Shown here: piece after piece, positions 20,860-31,400 of the stretch
Layout of the letters: each line of letters begins with the position of its first letter
How positions within the stretch are numbered: the first letter of the stretch is position 1
Assembly (NCBI GenBank): GCA_018398765.1
Contig: JAHBMJ010001036.1
Span: 1-37,841 of the forward strand
Source: Chromera velia
Lineage: Eukaryota; Sar; Chromeraceae
Reading direction: 5' to 3'
Length of the DNA: 37,841 bases
Made by a program: the position numbers and the translations under genes
Notes under the pieces: generated by a model
What the model was told of the DNA's origin: nothing
The model's database searches: none
The model's input: only the letters and a program-made list of their open reading frames with translations

Positions 20860-22064
20860 TGTGAAATTTGGCTCTGCAGGGGACTTTCGTTTATCATTAT
20901 AAAGTTTTCGACACATTCTTCAATAATGTGTGGAAGAAATTCAGCGACGATCCGTTTGACGAACAGATCATTCAGATATTGGTACTTATATTGCATAGTA
21001 CAACGAAAGAAGGCTTGTGCTAGCTTGTGCATATACGTAAACGATCGCTTACCTCGGCTTTTGCCTCTCTGTAGCCCAATCGCTCCTGTAAGTTCATGCC
21101 GTCTGTGCTACCCGCTTCACTTTTGGGCATCGTTGACTGGTGATGGACTGCTCGACTGGTCTGAGGGAAGGACTGCTCGACTGGTCTGAGGGAAGGACTG
21201 CTCGACTGCCAGGTCTGAGAGAAGGACTGCTCGACTGCCAGGTCTGAGGGAAGGACTACTGGACTGCTGGTAGACTGCTGGTGAGATCTGATGGTGTGAG
21301 GCAATGATTCAGGGAATCTGTACGTGCGAGAGACTTCCAGCTCTGAGGGGAAAGGGGCTTCTGTTTCCATTCTGTGAGAGACCATATGCGGAGCGAATGA
21401 TTTGGGGGAAAACTTAAAAAGCGAATTATTTGGGAAACTTGAGAGCTTCTATATACAACCACTTGCTTGCTTCATCTGGCCCGCACATGCATGTGTATCA
21501 TGATGTAGATGGATACATATTATGCATGTCCGCATGCAGGGTGGAGGGCAAGAGGATACAATGATGTATGCACACACCAGTGCGCATCAGGTGACCTGTC
21601 GTTACAGAACATGGCTTGAAAACTCATGTGGGAAAGATGCACAGAGCTTCTGTCCGGTCACGTCTCTTGAACACCGTGAATCAGGAGGGGTCTCACGAGG
21701 AAAAGCAGCCCTGCGGGAGGGCACAGATTTTGTCGTTCCTTCTGCCCAAACACGCCAGCTGCCGAAGAGACAAAGCCGCCGACACGCACAGTTCTACCGT
21801 CATGCAGAACCAACCTGATCGGCCCATTGCAACAGCTGTCCATGCATGGAGCTTCACCCTCTGGCAGTGCTCCCCCCCATCCTTTGCTGGGCCACTCACA
21901 CAGTGGTCCCATTCGTAAGCACCTCCACGTAGCTCCAGTCGAAATCCCACACTTTGACGCGCTTGGCACTCTCGAGCCCGAGCACCTCCGCCATCTTCAT
22001 GTACCACCGCTTGAGGAGCGGGTGCCTGATGACGACTCCGTACATCCGCAGCAATCTCTGTCTC
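20860..22064 (-). CDS. Exon-like blocks of a minus-strand gene of unknown function
   Basis: Block 1 (22064-21923) follows the acceptor gtcgggcag and reads RLLRMYGVVIRHPLLKRWYM and on to KVWDFDWSYVE, ending at GGAG|GTGCTTACG. Block 2 (about 21032-20860) encodes an amphipathic helical stretch with FFRCTMQYKYQYLNDLFVKR followed by IVAEFLPHIIEECVENF. Between them, 21890-21690 has two competing open frames and I cannot choose. The blocks lie just upstream, on the same strand, of the membrane-protein-like exons at 18.6-20.4 kb and could be the 5' part of that gene. No domain is recognised. Evidence is protein-like composition plus splice signals only. Confidence 0.38.
21145..21270. repeat. 25/29-bp minisatellite
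   Basis: Four to five units of 'ggactgctcgactg(cca)ggtctgag(g/a)gaa' in tandem. Early units are 25 bp; later ones gain four bases (gcca) and become 29 bp. The array trails off into 'ggactactggactgctgg'. Confidence 0.88.
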
Positions 22065-22562
22065 CTGCCCGACTCCTTCACTCCCCCCTCTCTCGAAGAT
22101 TCACGAGGATTTGACACAAGAGAAAATCTATTGGACCTTAAGCGTCCTCTGGCCTACCACCTGCCCCGTTTCCCTCCCTCCTCCTGCCAATTTTGCGGAT
22201 ACTAATGTGACTCAAGGAACCGATTCACTCACAGTTTGACTACATTGATTCTCAAAACATGAGAAGGCACGGGCACGATCAGACTGAGTGCCACTTGGCG
22301 TCTTTCTCCTCCAGTGAGCTCACAGGTATACACACACTTTACCACTGCAGTCTTCCTGGACAGTAAGCAGAGCTGAGCAGTTGACAATCCAGTTCACAGG
22401 TCAGAGCGGCAGCTGTACCTCGGGAAGGCGGAATGTCAATGAAAACGGTGTGGGCGCCCTCGTCGGGATGTTTCTCACCTCATGGACGGAGTTTTCTGGT
22501 TGGTGGGCAGCGCCCCCAAGTTCTAAGAGGGCAGTGGTATACACCAGAGAAGGAAGATCATA
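22065..22562. other. Non-coding or unresolved stretch
   Basis: No frame is convincing. It may contain the promoter and 5' untranslated regions of divergent genes (minus-strand block ending at 22064, plus-strand ATG at 22563). Confidence 0.35.
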
Positions 22563-23789
22563 ATGGCAAAATCGATTCTCTGTACGGCGATGACTTCTTT
22601 TTGGCAGCAGATTCAAGCTGCATGGGAGAAGAAGTACAAGATGAGGTATGGGTTCACACCTACCGATCCCAAACTGTTTGCAGAGGCTCCGCGGGAGCTC
22701 CAGAGAAGGGAACTTGCACCGGATGTCGCGACATGGGAGGCCCCAGTTCGCCCAAGATACCGTCAAACGGCATGTTCAACGCACACGGGAAATGCTTGAT
22801 TCCATCCCGCGCCGCGCCCCGACCAAGAAGCTTTCGTCCTTTGCCTCCTGTAGTTCAACCAGAAAGAAAATCTCTGTCGCCAGAAAACAGGACGAAAAGG
22901 TGCGACCCCCCATTTCCCTCGTGCTCTTAGATGACTCTAGAGTCCCCCTCACAGCAGGAAGTGGGGGCAGAAGCTATAGCCATGCAGAGCGGGTGTTGAA
23001 TTTCTGCAGAGCCGGTGCAGCGCTAGTCGGGGGGGCAGAGCCACCGCTGGATGGGGCAACGGATGATGCTGCGAGAAGAGGGATGCTCCAGCCCACCATC
23101 AGGTCTCATAGTTTCTTCGCAAGGGCTTCGAGGCTTTTTTTTTTTGTCTTTGCTGGGGTTGAAAATACTTTGAACACGGATTTCTTGCTTGCAGGCTCAG
23201 GTGAATGCCAGACCGGGCGGACAGCCGGTTGCTTCCCGCGAGCGCGCGATCAGGACTACGTGGAAGGTGTGAGGTTTCTACATCGTTGCTTCAAACATAA
23301 CGTCAGTCCCTCTCAGCAGTCAAAAATGTAGGCTCAAAGTAGGCTTAGCAAAATGCTGCTATGGAGTCATGATGCATGATTTCCTTTCAAAATCTCGGAA
23401 GAGGGCTCACCAGAGCAAGAGCAAGGGCTCACCAGAGCATGGGTGCAAAACTTAGGCCCAGGAAACCCGTCAACCTGTCGGATCCAACTGTATTCCTCCT
23501 GGTTCAGATAGTCAGTCAGTTTGGACTTCAGTCGGTTCCTTTGGCATTCGTGGCAATGGCCCCATGCTTTTGGAGAGCCAAACGAGCCTGCTCTCTGCCT
23601 CTTGTCACGAGGCTGTCCTCCTGAGGCCTCTTGCAACTTCCTTTGCGGAAGAGAGGGTCCCTGGGCGCGGCCACATCCGACGAGGACTTCGCGGGCCTTG
23701 AACCCTGCAAGTACGCCTTCAAGCTGGTGGAGGGAGACGCTGGGGGGGGGAAATTGAAGTCGCTGCTCTCGCGGATCGATGCATCGTAA
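22563..23789 (+). CDS. Plus-strand multi-exon gene of unknown function (incomplete model)
   Basis: Three coding blocks are visible. The first begins MAKSILCTAMTSFWQQIQAA at 22563 and continues through FTPTDPKLFAEAPRELQRRE to about 22760. The second (23195-23266, 72 nt) is a clean phase-0 exon between acceptor ttgcttgcag and donor GGAAG|GTGTGAGG, encoding AQVNARPGGQPVASRERAIR and four more residues. The third (from about 23650) reads GSLGAATSDEDFAGLEPCKY, AFKLVEGDAGGGKLKSLLSR and IDAS to TAA at 23787-23789. I could not fix the splice junctions between blocks, and a competing frame exists around 22.56-22.63 kb. The gene converges on the minus-strand gene ending at 24005. No family recognised. 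Confidence 0.42.
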
Positions 23790-24004
23790 AGTTGTCGGTG
23801 TAGGTCGAGGCGGATGGAAAAGTCCGTTCATACAGAAATATACTCTCCTTCGTCGGTTAGCACTTCGCTCCTCTCTGTTCGCCGTGTGAGAAGCCAGCCA
23901 ACTCGAATCTTTGATTTCCACCTCATCAATTCTTCCTCAAGACAGCAAAGGTTCACTGCGGAAAGACAGAAAGGAAAGAAAGCCTCCTCCATGCACTCAC
24001 TCGA

Positions 24005-26132
24005 TCATCCTGTTACTCTGTCCGCCTCCTTCTGAGAGAGCACCAGAGCATCCTCGTCCTTGACGGACTTTGAGACGGCCTCAGGTAGGACGGAGAGGAG
24101 AGGACCTCTGCAAGCACGCATCCGTCATCTTCAAGGGCGCATGGGGAAAGTCCTGATGAAGAAGTTGACGCAGTCGGCGTCCGCCTCTGAGGGGAAAAGA
24201 AGTACGAGTTGGCAAATCGAAACCGCAAGAGAAGCGATGACGAGGTCGTGCGAGAGATGCGTTGAGGAAGCGCTGGTAAAGGGAGGGGAAGATGAAGATC
24301 TGCACAGCTCCCTGGAGCCTCAGAGTCTCTGGAGAGACATCGAGTCTCTCTTCTCTCCGCATCCCCATGGAGAGAGCGTTGCAGAGACACGATCCAAGCA
24401 CTTTGTGGCAGAAGACCACCTCCGACGGACTGTCCAGGGTAGTCTGCAAACAGAATTAGGTGAAACATTGCAGAAACCAAAGAGACAAGGGAGTGACGGG
24501 GTCGTTCCATCGGCCAACAACATTGACAGGCCGGTCAATCGATGATCCGTAAGAAAGTCGAGAGGGATCAAAAGGGGCTCTGTACAGAGGCTTCCATGCA
24601 TGATGACCGACACCGCAAGAACGGGGGAGGCGGCCTCATCGCCAAGATGCATGAGGCTATTATCGGAAACCCCCGCATATGTTTTGGAGAAAGAAATCAG
24701 CCCTCAACTTCGACGACCAGATAGACCTCGCAGCGCCCGAAAGCGCTAGTGCCACAGGATGTCTATATAGCCGTAGCGCAGCTGGCTCGTCAGGGCATGA
24801 AAACCTTCATAGTGTGCAGTAAAATACAAAAGCACACCATATACTTGTTTTTGCCTGAGCATACAAAGAGCCATCGATGCTTTTTGCCTGAGCATTCTTT
24901 GGAGCTAGTTGCTAAATGCACTGAAGCTGCAGGCGTGAGTGCACGGGACGCTTTTTGACAAGTTTGTCCGGCTGTAGAGCCTCTGTCAACATGTCTTCCA
25001 ACACATATTCGGCAATACAGTTCTCGAACAGCCTCACTTCCTCCATCGAGTATTCTATGTTCTCTCCTTGATCATTGGGGAAACGGACCCCGTCTTCGTA
25101 TAGTTGAAGAATGTCAAAAATGAAGAAAGGGGAAGACTACGAAGACTGTTCCGACTTGTCCTTCTGTCCCCTCTCCCTGATCTCTCCTGCTTCTTCTATT
25201 GAGACTCCGAAGGCGTCTGTCTCTGCAGGGCCCTCTACTCCACATTTATGGCAGGGTCTCCCCATCTTTCTACAAAGCCTTCGTGCCCATCTCAATATAG
25301 GACCTCTCTCTATCGACATTTTCTTAACAGGCACGCAGTGAGTAAGCATGCGCAAGCATGCTCTCAGTCTGACGGCTACAGAAGTCCTCCTCCTCGAATT
25401 GCGTCTCCTCACCCAAGATTTAGCCAGGAAGCCATTTCGTCAGTTGCGCGAGTGTTGTACCCGGCGTCTGCATGCGGACCCGGGGCGTAGCTCAAAAAGT
25501 ACTGGACCTCATCGGTGAAGCCCTTTTGCATCACAGTATCGATATAGAGAGCAAAACAGGACTTCATGCTTCTTCACATTTTTGAACCCTCACGAAGCTT
25601 CGTCAAAAGTCGCTGAGTTGTGAGAAATTAATCCGATCTACCGAAGAATCGCCGCAGCGCAAAATCTCTCTGTTGCCCTCCCAAAGAGCGACAACCTCAG
25701 CCTTTGAAAGTAAGGCACCACACTGGAACAAACGGCCGCGAACGCCCCGCAGGAGTTTCTGCGTGGGGGAAAGAAAACAAAAAGGAAAGAAAGAGGAGCA
25801 TCATGATAGAGGGAAGAAATTTAAACAAAAGGAACGGCGGACACGATTTGTGCATTCATTCAATTTGCCAAGCAGTCTGTATATACCCACCTTCTTCGTC
25901 CTCTGCAATTTTTTCATGGCCTTCCTCGCGTTACCATCGCCAACAAACGCCTTCGTTGTCTCTGAGGCCTGTGAGAGAAGAAAGAGGCGATCTGTCTGGT
26001 ATATGGCCAAAAGCCATCGATGTCCACAGGGTGTGCACCACACCTCGCGCATTGACTTCTGACATACATCGCTGTTGCTGCTGATGCACTGGGGGGGCCT
26101 AATGCGGTTCCTGTTCGTTTTCTTCTTTCTCC
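24005..26132 (-). CDS. Minus-strand multi-exon gene of unknown function
   Basis: Exon-like blocks, 5' to 3': (1) 26132-25935, 198 nt, phase 0 on both sides (acceptor cctactgcag, donor ATG|GTAACG), with a CxxC motif in MYVRSQCARCGAHPVDIDGF. (2) 25567-25413, starting at an ATG (MKSCFALYIDTVMQKGF), then DEVQYFLSYAPGPHADAG, ending GG|GTGAGG in phase 2. (3) About 25320-25140, GPILRWARRLCRKMGRPCHK and an acidic tail; a TAG at 25137-25139 ends this frame. (4) About 25105-24930, RFPNDQGENIEYSMEEVRLF then ENCIAEYVLEDMLTEALQ. (5) Terminal exon 24107-24005 after gtgcttgcag, GPLLSVLPEAVSKSVKDEDA to TGA. Blocks 3 and 4 share one frame, so the TAG is either in an unrecognised intron or a lesion. Block 1 may belong to a different gene. 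No family recognised. Confidence 0.45.
24130..24545 (+). other. Open frame of uncertain status overlapping a minus-strand intron
   Basis: A plus-strand frame (starting MGKVLMKKLTQSASASEG) is open and protein-like to TGA at 24543-24545, but a minus-strand frame over the same bases is equally open. Minus-strand splice signals flank it at 24107. I cannot decide between a plus-strand exon, a minus-strand exon or an intron. Confidence 0.25.
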
Positions 26133-26437
26133 CTGCAGTAGGCCACAAATATACAGAGGGGAGGCTGGGGATCTGGCAGTGTCCATGCCCACAAATAGTG
26201 TTTTCCGAAGGTGATCGTGGGAATGGGAGGAAGGGGGGGGGGTTCAGGTACTTGTACCTGCTGCTCTTGGAGATCCTCATTCTGTTGTTTCTTTTCCTCC
26301 TCATCGCAGTAGGCGAGAAATTATTGTAGGCGGGAAGCCTTGATTTTCTCCTCCTTTTGCATGGTAAGGTAGGGCGGGGACACCTTTCTTGGTAACCATC
26401 TTCGCGACTCGTTCCCACCTCCCGCGCGTCCTACAGC

Positions 26438-26509
26438 AGGTGAGACCAGGGGAGCCGGCCTGCCCAAGACTAATAATCAAAAGGTCACGGGTTCGATCCC
26501 AGGTCACCT
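26438..26509 (+). other. tRNA-like sequence (Ile-like relic or SINE head)
   Basis: 72 nt long, as in a tRNA. Six of seven acceptor pairs form (aggtgag with gtcacct). The anticodon-loop sequence ctaataa would place an AAT (Ile) anticodon. The B-box ggttcgatccc is perfect. The anticodon and T stems contain mismatches and the A-box is poor, so this is more likely a tRNA-derived relic or the head of a SINE than a working gene. Confidence 0.42.
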
Positions 26510-26769
26510 CTCTTTTCCCAAATACATAAAAGGTACCAAAACTACAAAATCGCGTCCTGTAGCGGTGTCAAAACAATAATGGTGGCCTGTATCACAAAAT
26601 GATGGACTGTATCATAAACCGAAAGGCTATCGAAAGACTCGGAATTCAGAAGTCTTTCATAAGGACTCAAACTTCACGGAAAGGAGCCAACCGAAAAGTA
26701 GCACCCGGATCGACATTGAAGAAGCTTCTCGGAAGTGAACCTTTGAGATAAACCAAGCTTATACCTCTT

Positions 26770-27096
26770 AAGTAGTTTCCAACTGGCAAGTAGTTTCCAA
26801 TAAGGACCTACTGACCAGTCACCTCTTGGAAGTAGTTTCCACTTATACTTATAACAACCTTTAAGAAGACAATCTAAGAAGTTTAGACATCCGGTGTCTC
26901 TACTAAGGACTCCTAACCTCTTGTTTCGCTTCTGGAAGGCTCTTTTAGCCTCGTAGCAAGTCGTTTCCAAAAGGCTCTTCACAAGTAGTTTCCTTTGGAA
27001 ACTACTTCGGAGTAGGGACCTCTTTGCAAGTAGTTTCCTTTGGAAACGACTTTGGAACGCCAACCTTTTGCAAGTAGTTTCCTTTGGAAACTACTT
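26770..27096. repeat. Array of 25-bp palindromes and half-sites
   Basis: Three copies of the near-perfect palindrome aagtagtttcctttggaaactactt start at 26983, 27028 and 27072, about 45 bp apart; the middle copy has one change in its right arm. Four isolated half-sites (aagt(a/c)gtttcc) lie at 26770, 26788, 26830 and 26958. Each full copy would fold into an 11-bp stem with a 3-nt loop. The minus-strand frame across it (WKLL repeats) is a by-product of the repeat. Confidence 0.85.
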
Positions 27097-27175
27097 CGAA
27101 CCGTGAACCTCTATGACCGTCGACTCTCCTCTGGACACTAACTAAAGACCGAACAGTGGTATAAGGCTAAGTTGT

Positions 27176-28018
27176 CTAAGTCTGAATATATACATACATA
27201 CCTCTGACTTGCTGTCTAGCCAATCGAGCTAGGAGTAGGCCAGAACACGTGGTGACAGGACGGCCGTACATATCGACAGGGGTGGAGCTCATTCCAGAGT
27301 AAGAGAACTGACGCTGGCTCATGTGCGGAGGGCCGTGGCCGCCGTATATGGAGACGCTAGGAAAGGTATCAGGTGGAAGGAGAGGCCTCCAATACCCCCC
27401 TGCTGCTGCTGCTGCCGACATAGGGGGCTGATTCTGCCTCCGGGCTGCTTGCCAGAGCCTAACCTCCTCTTTCTCCCTCTCTTCCTCCTGCTTCCTCGCG
27501 GCCTCTCTTTCTTTTTCCTCTTTTTTTCTAGCCGCCTCCTCCTCTTCCCTTTTCCTCTTCCTCTCTTCCTCCTCTCTCCGTTTGTTCTCTCTGAACTGCC
27601 GAAGAACAGCTCTCTCTTCCTCATCCTCTGCTTCCACGTCAACAACACGGGGGCCACTGGGGGGCACAATTTCCAAGTTAATGACAGGCACGCGTCCAGG
27701 CATAATTTCCGATCTGTTGAGAGGAGACGGGTCGCGACTCCTTGCCTCCAAGCCCCCCTCCCCCTGAGATGAAGCGTCTCTGAAGCTCGAGGCCTGAGAG
27801 CCCCCGTAGCCAGGGGGCTACATGTGCCCCTCTCTGTTCATGTCTGCCTGTCGATGGTTCAGCGTCTCTTCTTGGACCTCCGGTGCCCTCCCTTTTCCTT
27901 TCCCTCGAACCTTTGAGGCGTCCTTCTCCAAAATTTCTGCCTCCTTCAGTTTTCTCAGTTCCCCCCCCCCCCTGTAGGGTGTAGAATTATTTTTTAGAAT
28001 AAAAACAAAGATTTGCAT
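27176..28018 (-). CDS. Minus-strand coiled-coil / disordered protein, interrupted by one in-frame TAG
   Basis: Two frame-compatible segments, 28018-27821 and 27817-27176, are separated only by TAG at 27818-27820. The upstream one includes KLKEAEILEKDASKVRGKGK. The downstream one starts PPGYGGSQASSFRDASSQGE and includes NLEIVPPSGPRVVDVEAEDE. A long Arg/Glu/Lys coiled coil follows (about 27600-27455, KRREEEERKRKREEEEAARK pattern), then a Met/Pro/Tyr-rich tail. It ends in TAG or TAA near 27176. The start at 28018 is not convincing because the first residues come from AT-rich DNA and a poly-C tract. The TAG may lie in a small intron (a possible acceptor gcacatgtag sits exactly there) or be a nonsense mutation. 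Composition is biased, so a real gene is likely but not certain. Confidence 0.42.
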
Positions 28019-28059
28019 CCATTACAAAGTGGGTCTTTCGGGGCGTGCGCTTAGGGTCT

Positions 28060-28165
28060 CTCCATCCCCGCCGCAGGCGGCGGGGGGGGGTCGCTGAGGG
28101 GGGGGGGCCACCCCCCCCAGGCTGAAGGGGGTCTGGGGGGGGCGCGGAGCCCCCCCCAGCAGAAA
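28060..28165. repeat. Extreme G/C-run palindromic segment
   Basis: Runs of 7-10 G alternate with runs of 7-8 C (ggcggggggggg, ccacccccccc, tggggggggcgcgg, agccccccccag) and pair with each other in several registers. The surrounding DNA is AT-rich, so the block stands out. Confidence 0.8.
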
Positions 28166-28422
28166 ATTTTGGCATTTTCTGCCTTGGAAGTGCCATTTTT
28201 TAAGGTAAAAAAATGTCCGTCAAACACGATTGCCTTGGATGAAAAAGTGATGCAAAAATGTGGATGCTCAGACCCAACACATGACTCTAAGTTTTGCGCC
28301 TGGCCTTCTCCATGCATGAATGGCACAAAAATCTGATGCGCGCGCGCAGAGCAGTCACGCGCCAAACGCGCGAAGCCAGGAAAATATATTGATTTTTTTT
28401 CGAAAAAAACCACTACGAATTA

Positions 28423-31400
28423 ATGTTCAGGGGTTCCGTCTACGCGTATAAAGGGGGCCAGGAGACCGCCATTGGGTTTCAGATGTCTTCACGACTGGCC
28501 AAGCTCTTCCACGAGATGACGAAACGGCCCGCATGGTACGTATACTCTTCCCTGCACGTACGCTTTCTCTCTGCCGATGATTACAGTGTTGGGCATTCAC
28601 TGTATGAGGCTTTGCCGATTCCTTTCTTCCCATTTTCGTACTGAAGATTGTTTCCTTGGCCTGCCATCCCTATCCATCACTCTGTTTCAATGTCTTTCCT
28701 CCATTTGCTGCTCACATCCGCCCGGCCTGCCGTCCTTCTGTTTGTTTCATTCCGGCCAGCTTTGATCACACAGAGCTTTCTCTCCTTTGTTCTGACTGCA
28801 GGATTACGGACAAGACTGTAAAGGGACTCAAAAACAATGTCTGCGTCCAGATCTTGCGGAAGATATTCTACACAGCCGATGACAAACAACTGCGGGCAGC
28901 ACTGGGTATCGTGGGGGGAATTTCACTCTGGCGGTCAGTCGTTCTTCCTTGCACGTACGCTTTCTCTCTGCCGATGATTACAGTGTTGGGCATTCACTGT
29001 ATGAGGCTTTGCCCATTCCTTTCTTCCCATTTTCGTACTGAAGATTGTTTCCTTGGCCTGCCATCCCTATCCATCACTCTGTTTCAATGTCTTTCCTCCA
29101 TTTGCTGCTCACATCCGCCCGGCCTGCCGTCCTTCTGTTTGTTTCATTCCGGCCAGCTTTGATCACACAGAGCTTTCTCTCCTTTGTTCTGACTGCAGGA
29201 TTACGGACAAGACTGTAAAGGGACTCAAAAACAATGTCTGCGTCCAGATCTTGCGGAAGATATTCTACACAGCCGATGACAAACAACTGCGGGCAGCACT
29301 GGGTATCGTGGGGGGAATTTCACTCTGGCGGTCAGTCGTTCTTCCTTGCACGTACGCTTTCTCTCTGCCGATGATTACAGTGTTGGGCATTCACTGTATG
29401 AGGCTTTGCCCATTCCTTTCTTCCCATTTTCGTACTGAAGATTGTTTCCTTGGCCTGCCATCCCTATCCATCACTCTGTTTCAATGTCTTTCCTCCATTT
29501 GCTGCTCACATCCGCCCGGCCTGCCGTCCTTCTGTTTGTTTCATTCCGGCCAGCTTTGATCACACAGAGCTTTCTCTCCTTTGTTCTGACTGCAGGATTA
29601 CGGACAAGACTGTAAAGGGACTCAAAAACAATGTCTGCGTCCAGATCTTGCGGAAGATATTCTACACAGCCGATGACAAACAACTGCGGGCAGCACTGGG
29701 TATCGTGGGGGGAATTTCACTCTGGCGGTCAGTCGTTCTTCCTTGCACGTACGCTTTCTCTCTGCCGATGATTACAGTGTTGGGCATTCACTGTATGAGG
29801 CTTTGCCCATTCCTTTCTTCCCATTTTCGTACTGAAGATTGTTTCCTTGGCCTGCCATCCCTATCCATCACTCTGTTTCAATGTCTTTCCTCCATTTGCT
29901 GCTCACATCCGCCCGGCCTGCCGTCCTTCTGTTTGTTTCATTCCGGCCAGCTTTGATCACACAGAGCTTTCTCTCCTTTGTTCTGACTGCAGGATTACGG
30001 ACAAGACTGTAAAGGGACTCAAAAACAATGTCTGCGTCCAGATCTTGCGGAAGATATTCTACACAGCCGATGACAAACAACTGCGGGCAGCACTGGGTAT
30101 CGTGGGGGGAATTTCACTCTGGCGGTCAGTCGTTCTTCCTTGCACGTACGCTTTCTCTCTGCCGATGATTACAGTGTTGGGCATTCACTGTATGAGGCTT
30201 TGCCCATTCCTTTCTTCCCATTTTCGTACTGAAGATTGTTTCCTTGGCCTGCCATCCCTATCCATCACTCTGTTTCAATGTCTTTCCTCCATTTGCTGCT
30301 CACATCCGCCCGGCCTGCCGTCCTTCTGTTTGTTTCATTCCGGCCAGCTTTGATCACACAGAGCTTTCTCTCCTTTGTTCTGACTGCAGGATTACGGACA
30401 AGACTGTAAAGGGACTCAAAAACAATGTCTGCGTCCAGATCTTGCGGAAGATATTCTACACAGCCGATGACAAACAACTGCGGGCAGCACTGGGTATCGT
30501 GGGGGGAATTTCACTCTGGCGGTCAGTCGTTCTTCCTTGCACGTACGCTTTCTCTCTGCCGATGATTACAGTGTTGGGCATTCACTGTATGAGGCTTTGC
30601 CCATTCCTTTCTTCCCATTCTCCTCCTAGAAATTCGGTCTTCCTCCCTGCCTGATTGCCTTCTGAATTTCGGTCTTCCTCCCTGCCTGATTGCCTTTTGA
30701 ATTTCAGTCTTCCTCCCTAATTGAATGCCTTCTCAATTTCGGTCTTCCTCCCTGCTTTTCTTGCTGTTTGAATACTGCTTGCAGTCATCCAAAATGGCTT
30801 GTGTCAGCGGATTTCTGGCACTGCTTTCTTGACGCGTTGGGGGAGGAGATCCGCTCCCTGAAGAGAGACCACGAGCGTCTTCTCTTGCTCTATGCGACTC
30901 TGAAGGCAAATGCCTTGAAGGCGAATGGGGAGGTTTATGCAGAGAGTTCGATTGAGCAGTTGGCAGGGTTTTTGAGGAAGAAAGAGATCTTTGGGGGGGT
31001 CGCGCATCCCAGCTATCTCCATCATACGTTGCAGCTGGTGGAGGAAATGGAACGAAAGGAGTCCCAGTCCCCCCCCCTCCCCCCTCTGACCATCGAGGTT
31101 GTTCCTGGTCTGATGCACTCCTGCAAAAGCACGGACGGCTTNAGATTGTTTCCTTGGCCTGCCATCCCTATCCATCACTCTGTTTCAATGTCTTTCCTCC
31201 ATTTGCTGCTCACATCCGCCCGGCCTGCCGTCCTTCTGTTTGTTTCATTCCGGCCAGCTTTGATCACACAGAGCTTTCTCTCCTTTGTTCTGACTGCAGG
31301 ATTACGGACAAGACTGTAAAGGGACTCAAAAACAATGTCTGCGTCCAGATCTTGCGGAAGATATTCTACACAGCCGATGACAAACAACTGCGGGCAGCAC

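Noticed and set aside
24764-24810. tRNA-like phrase 'tagccgtagcgcagctggctcg'
   Set aside because: No B-box follows at tRNA spacing and no cloverleaf can be drawn.
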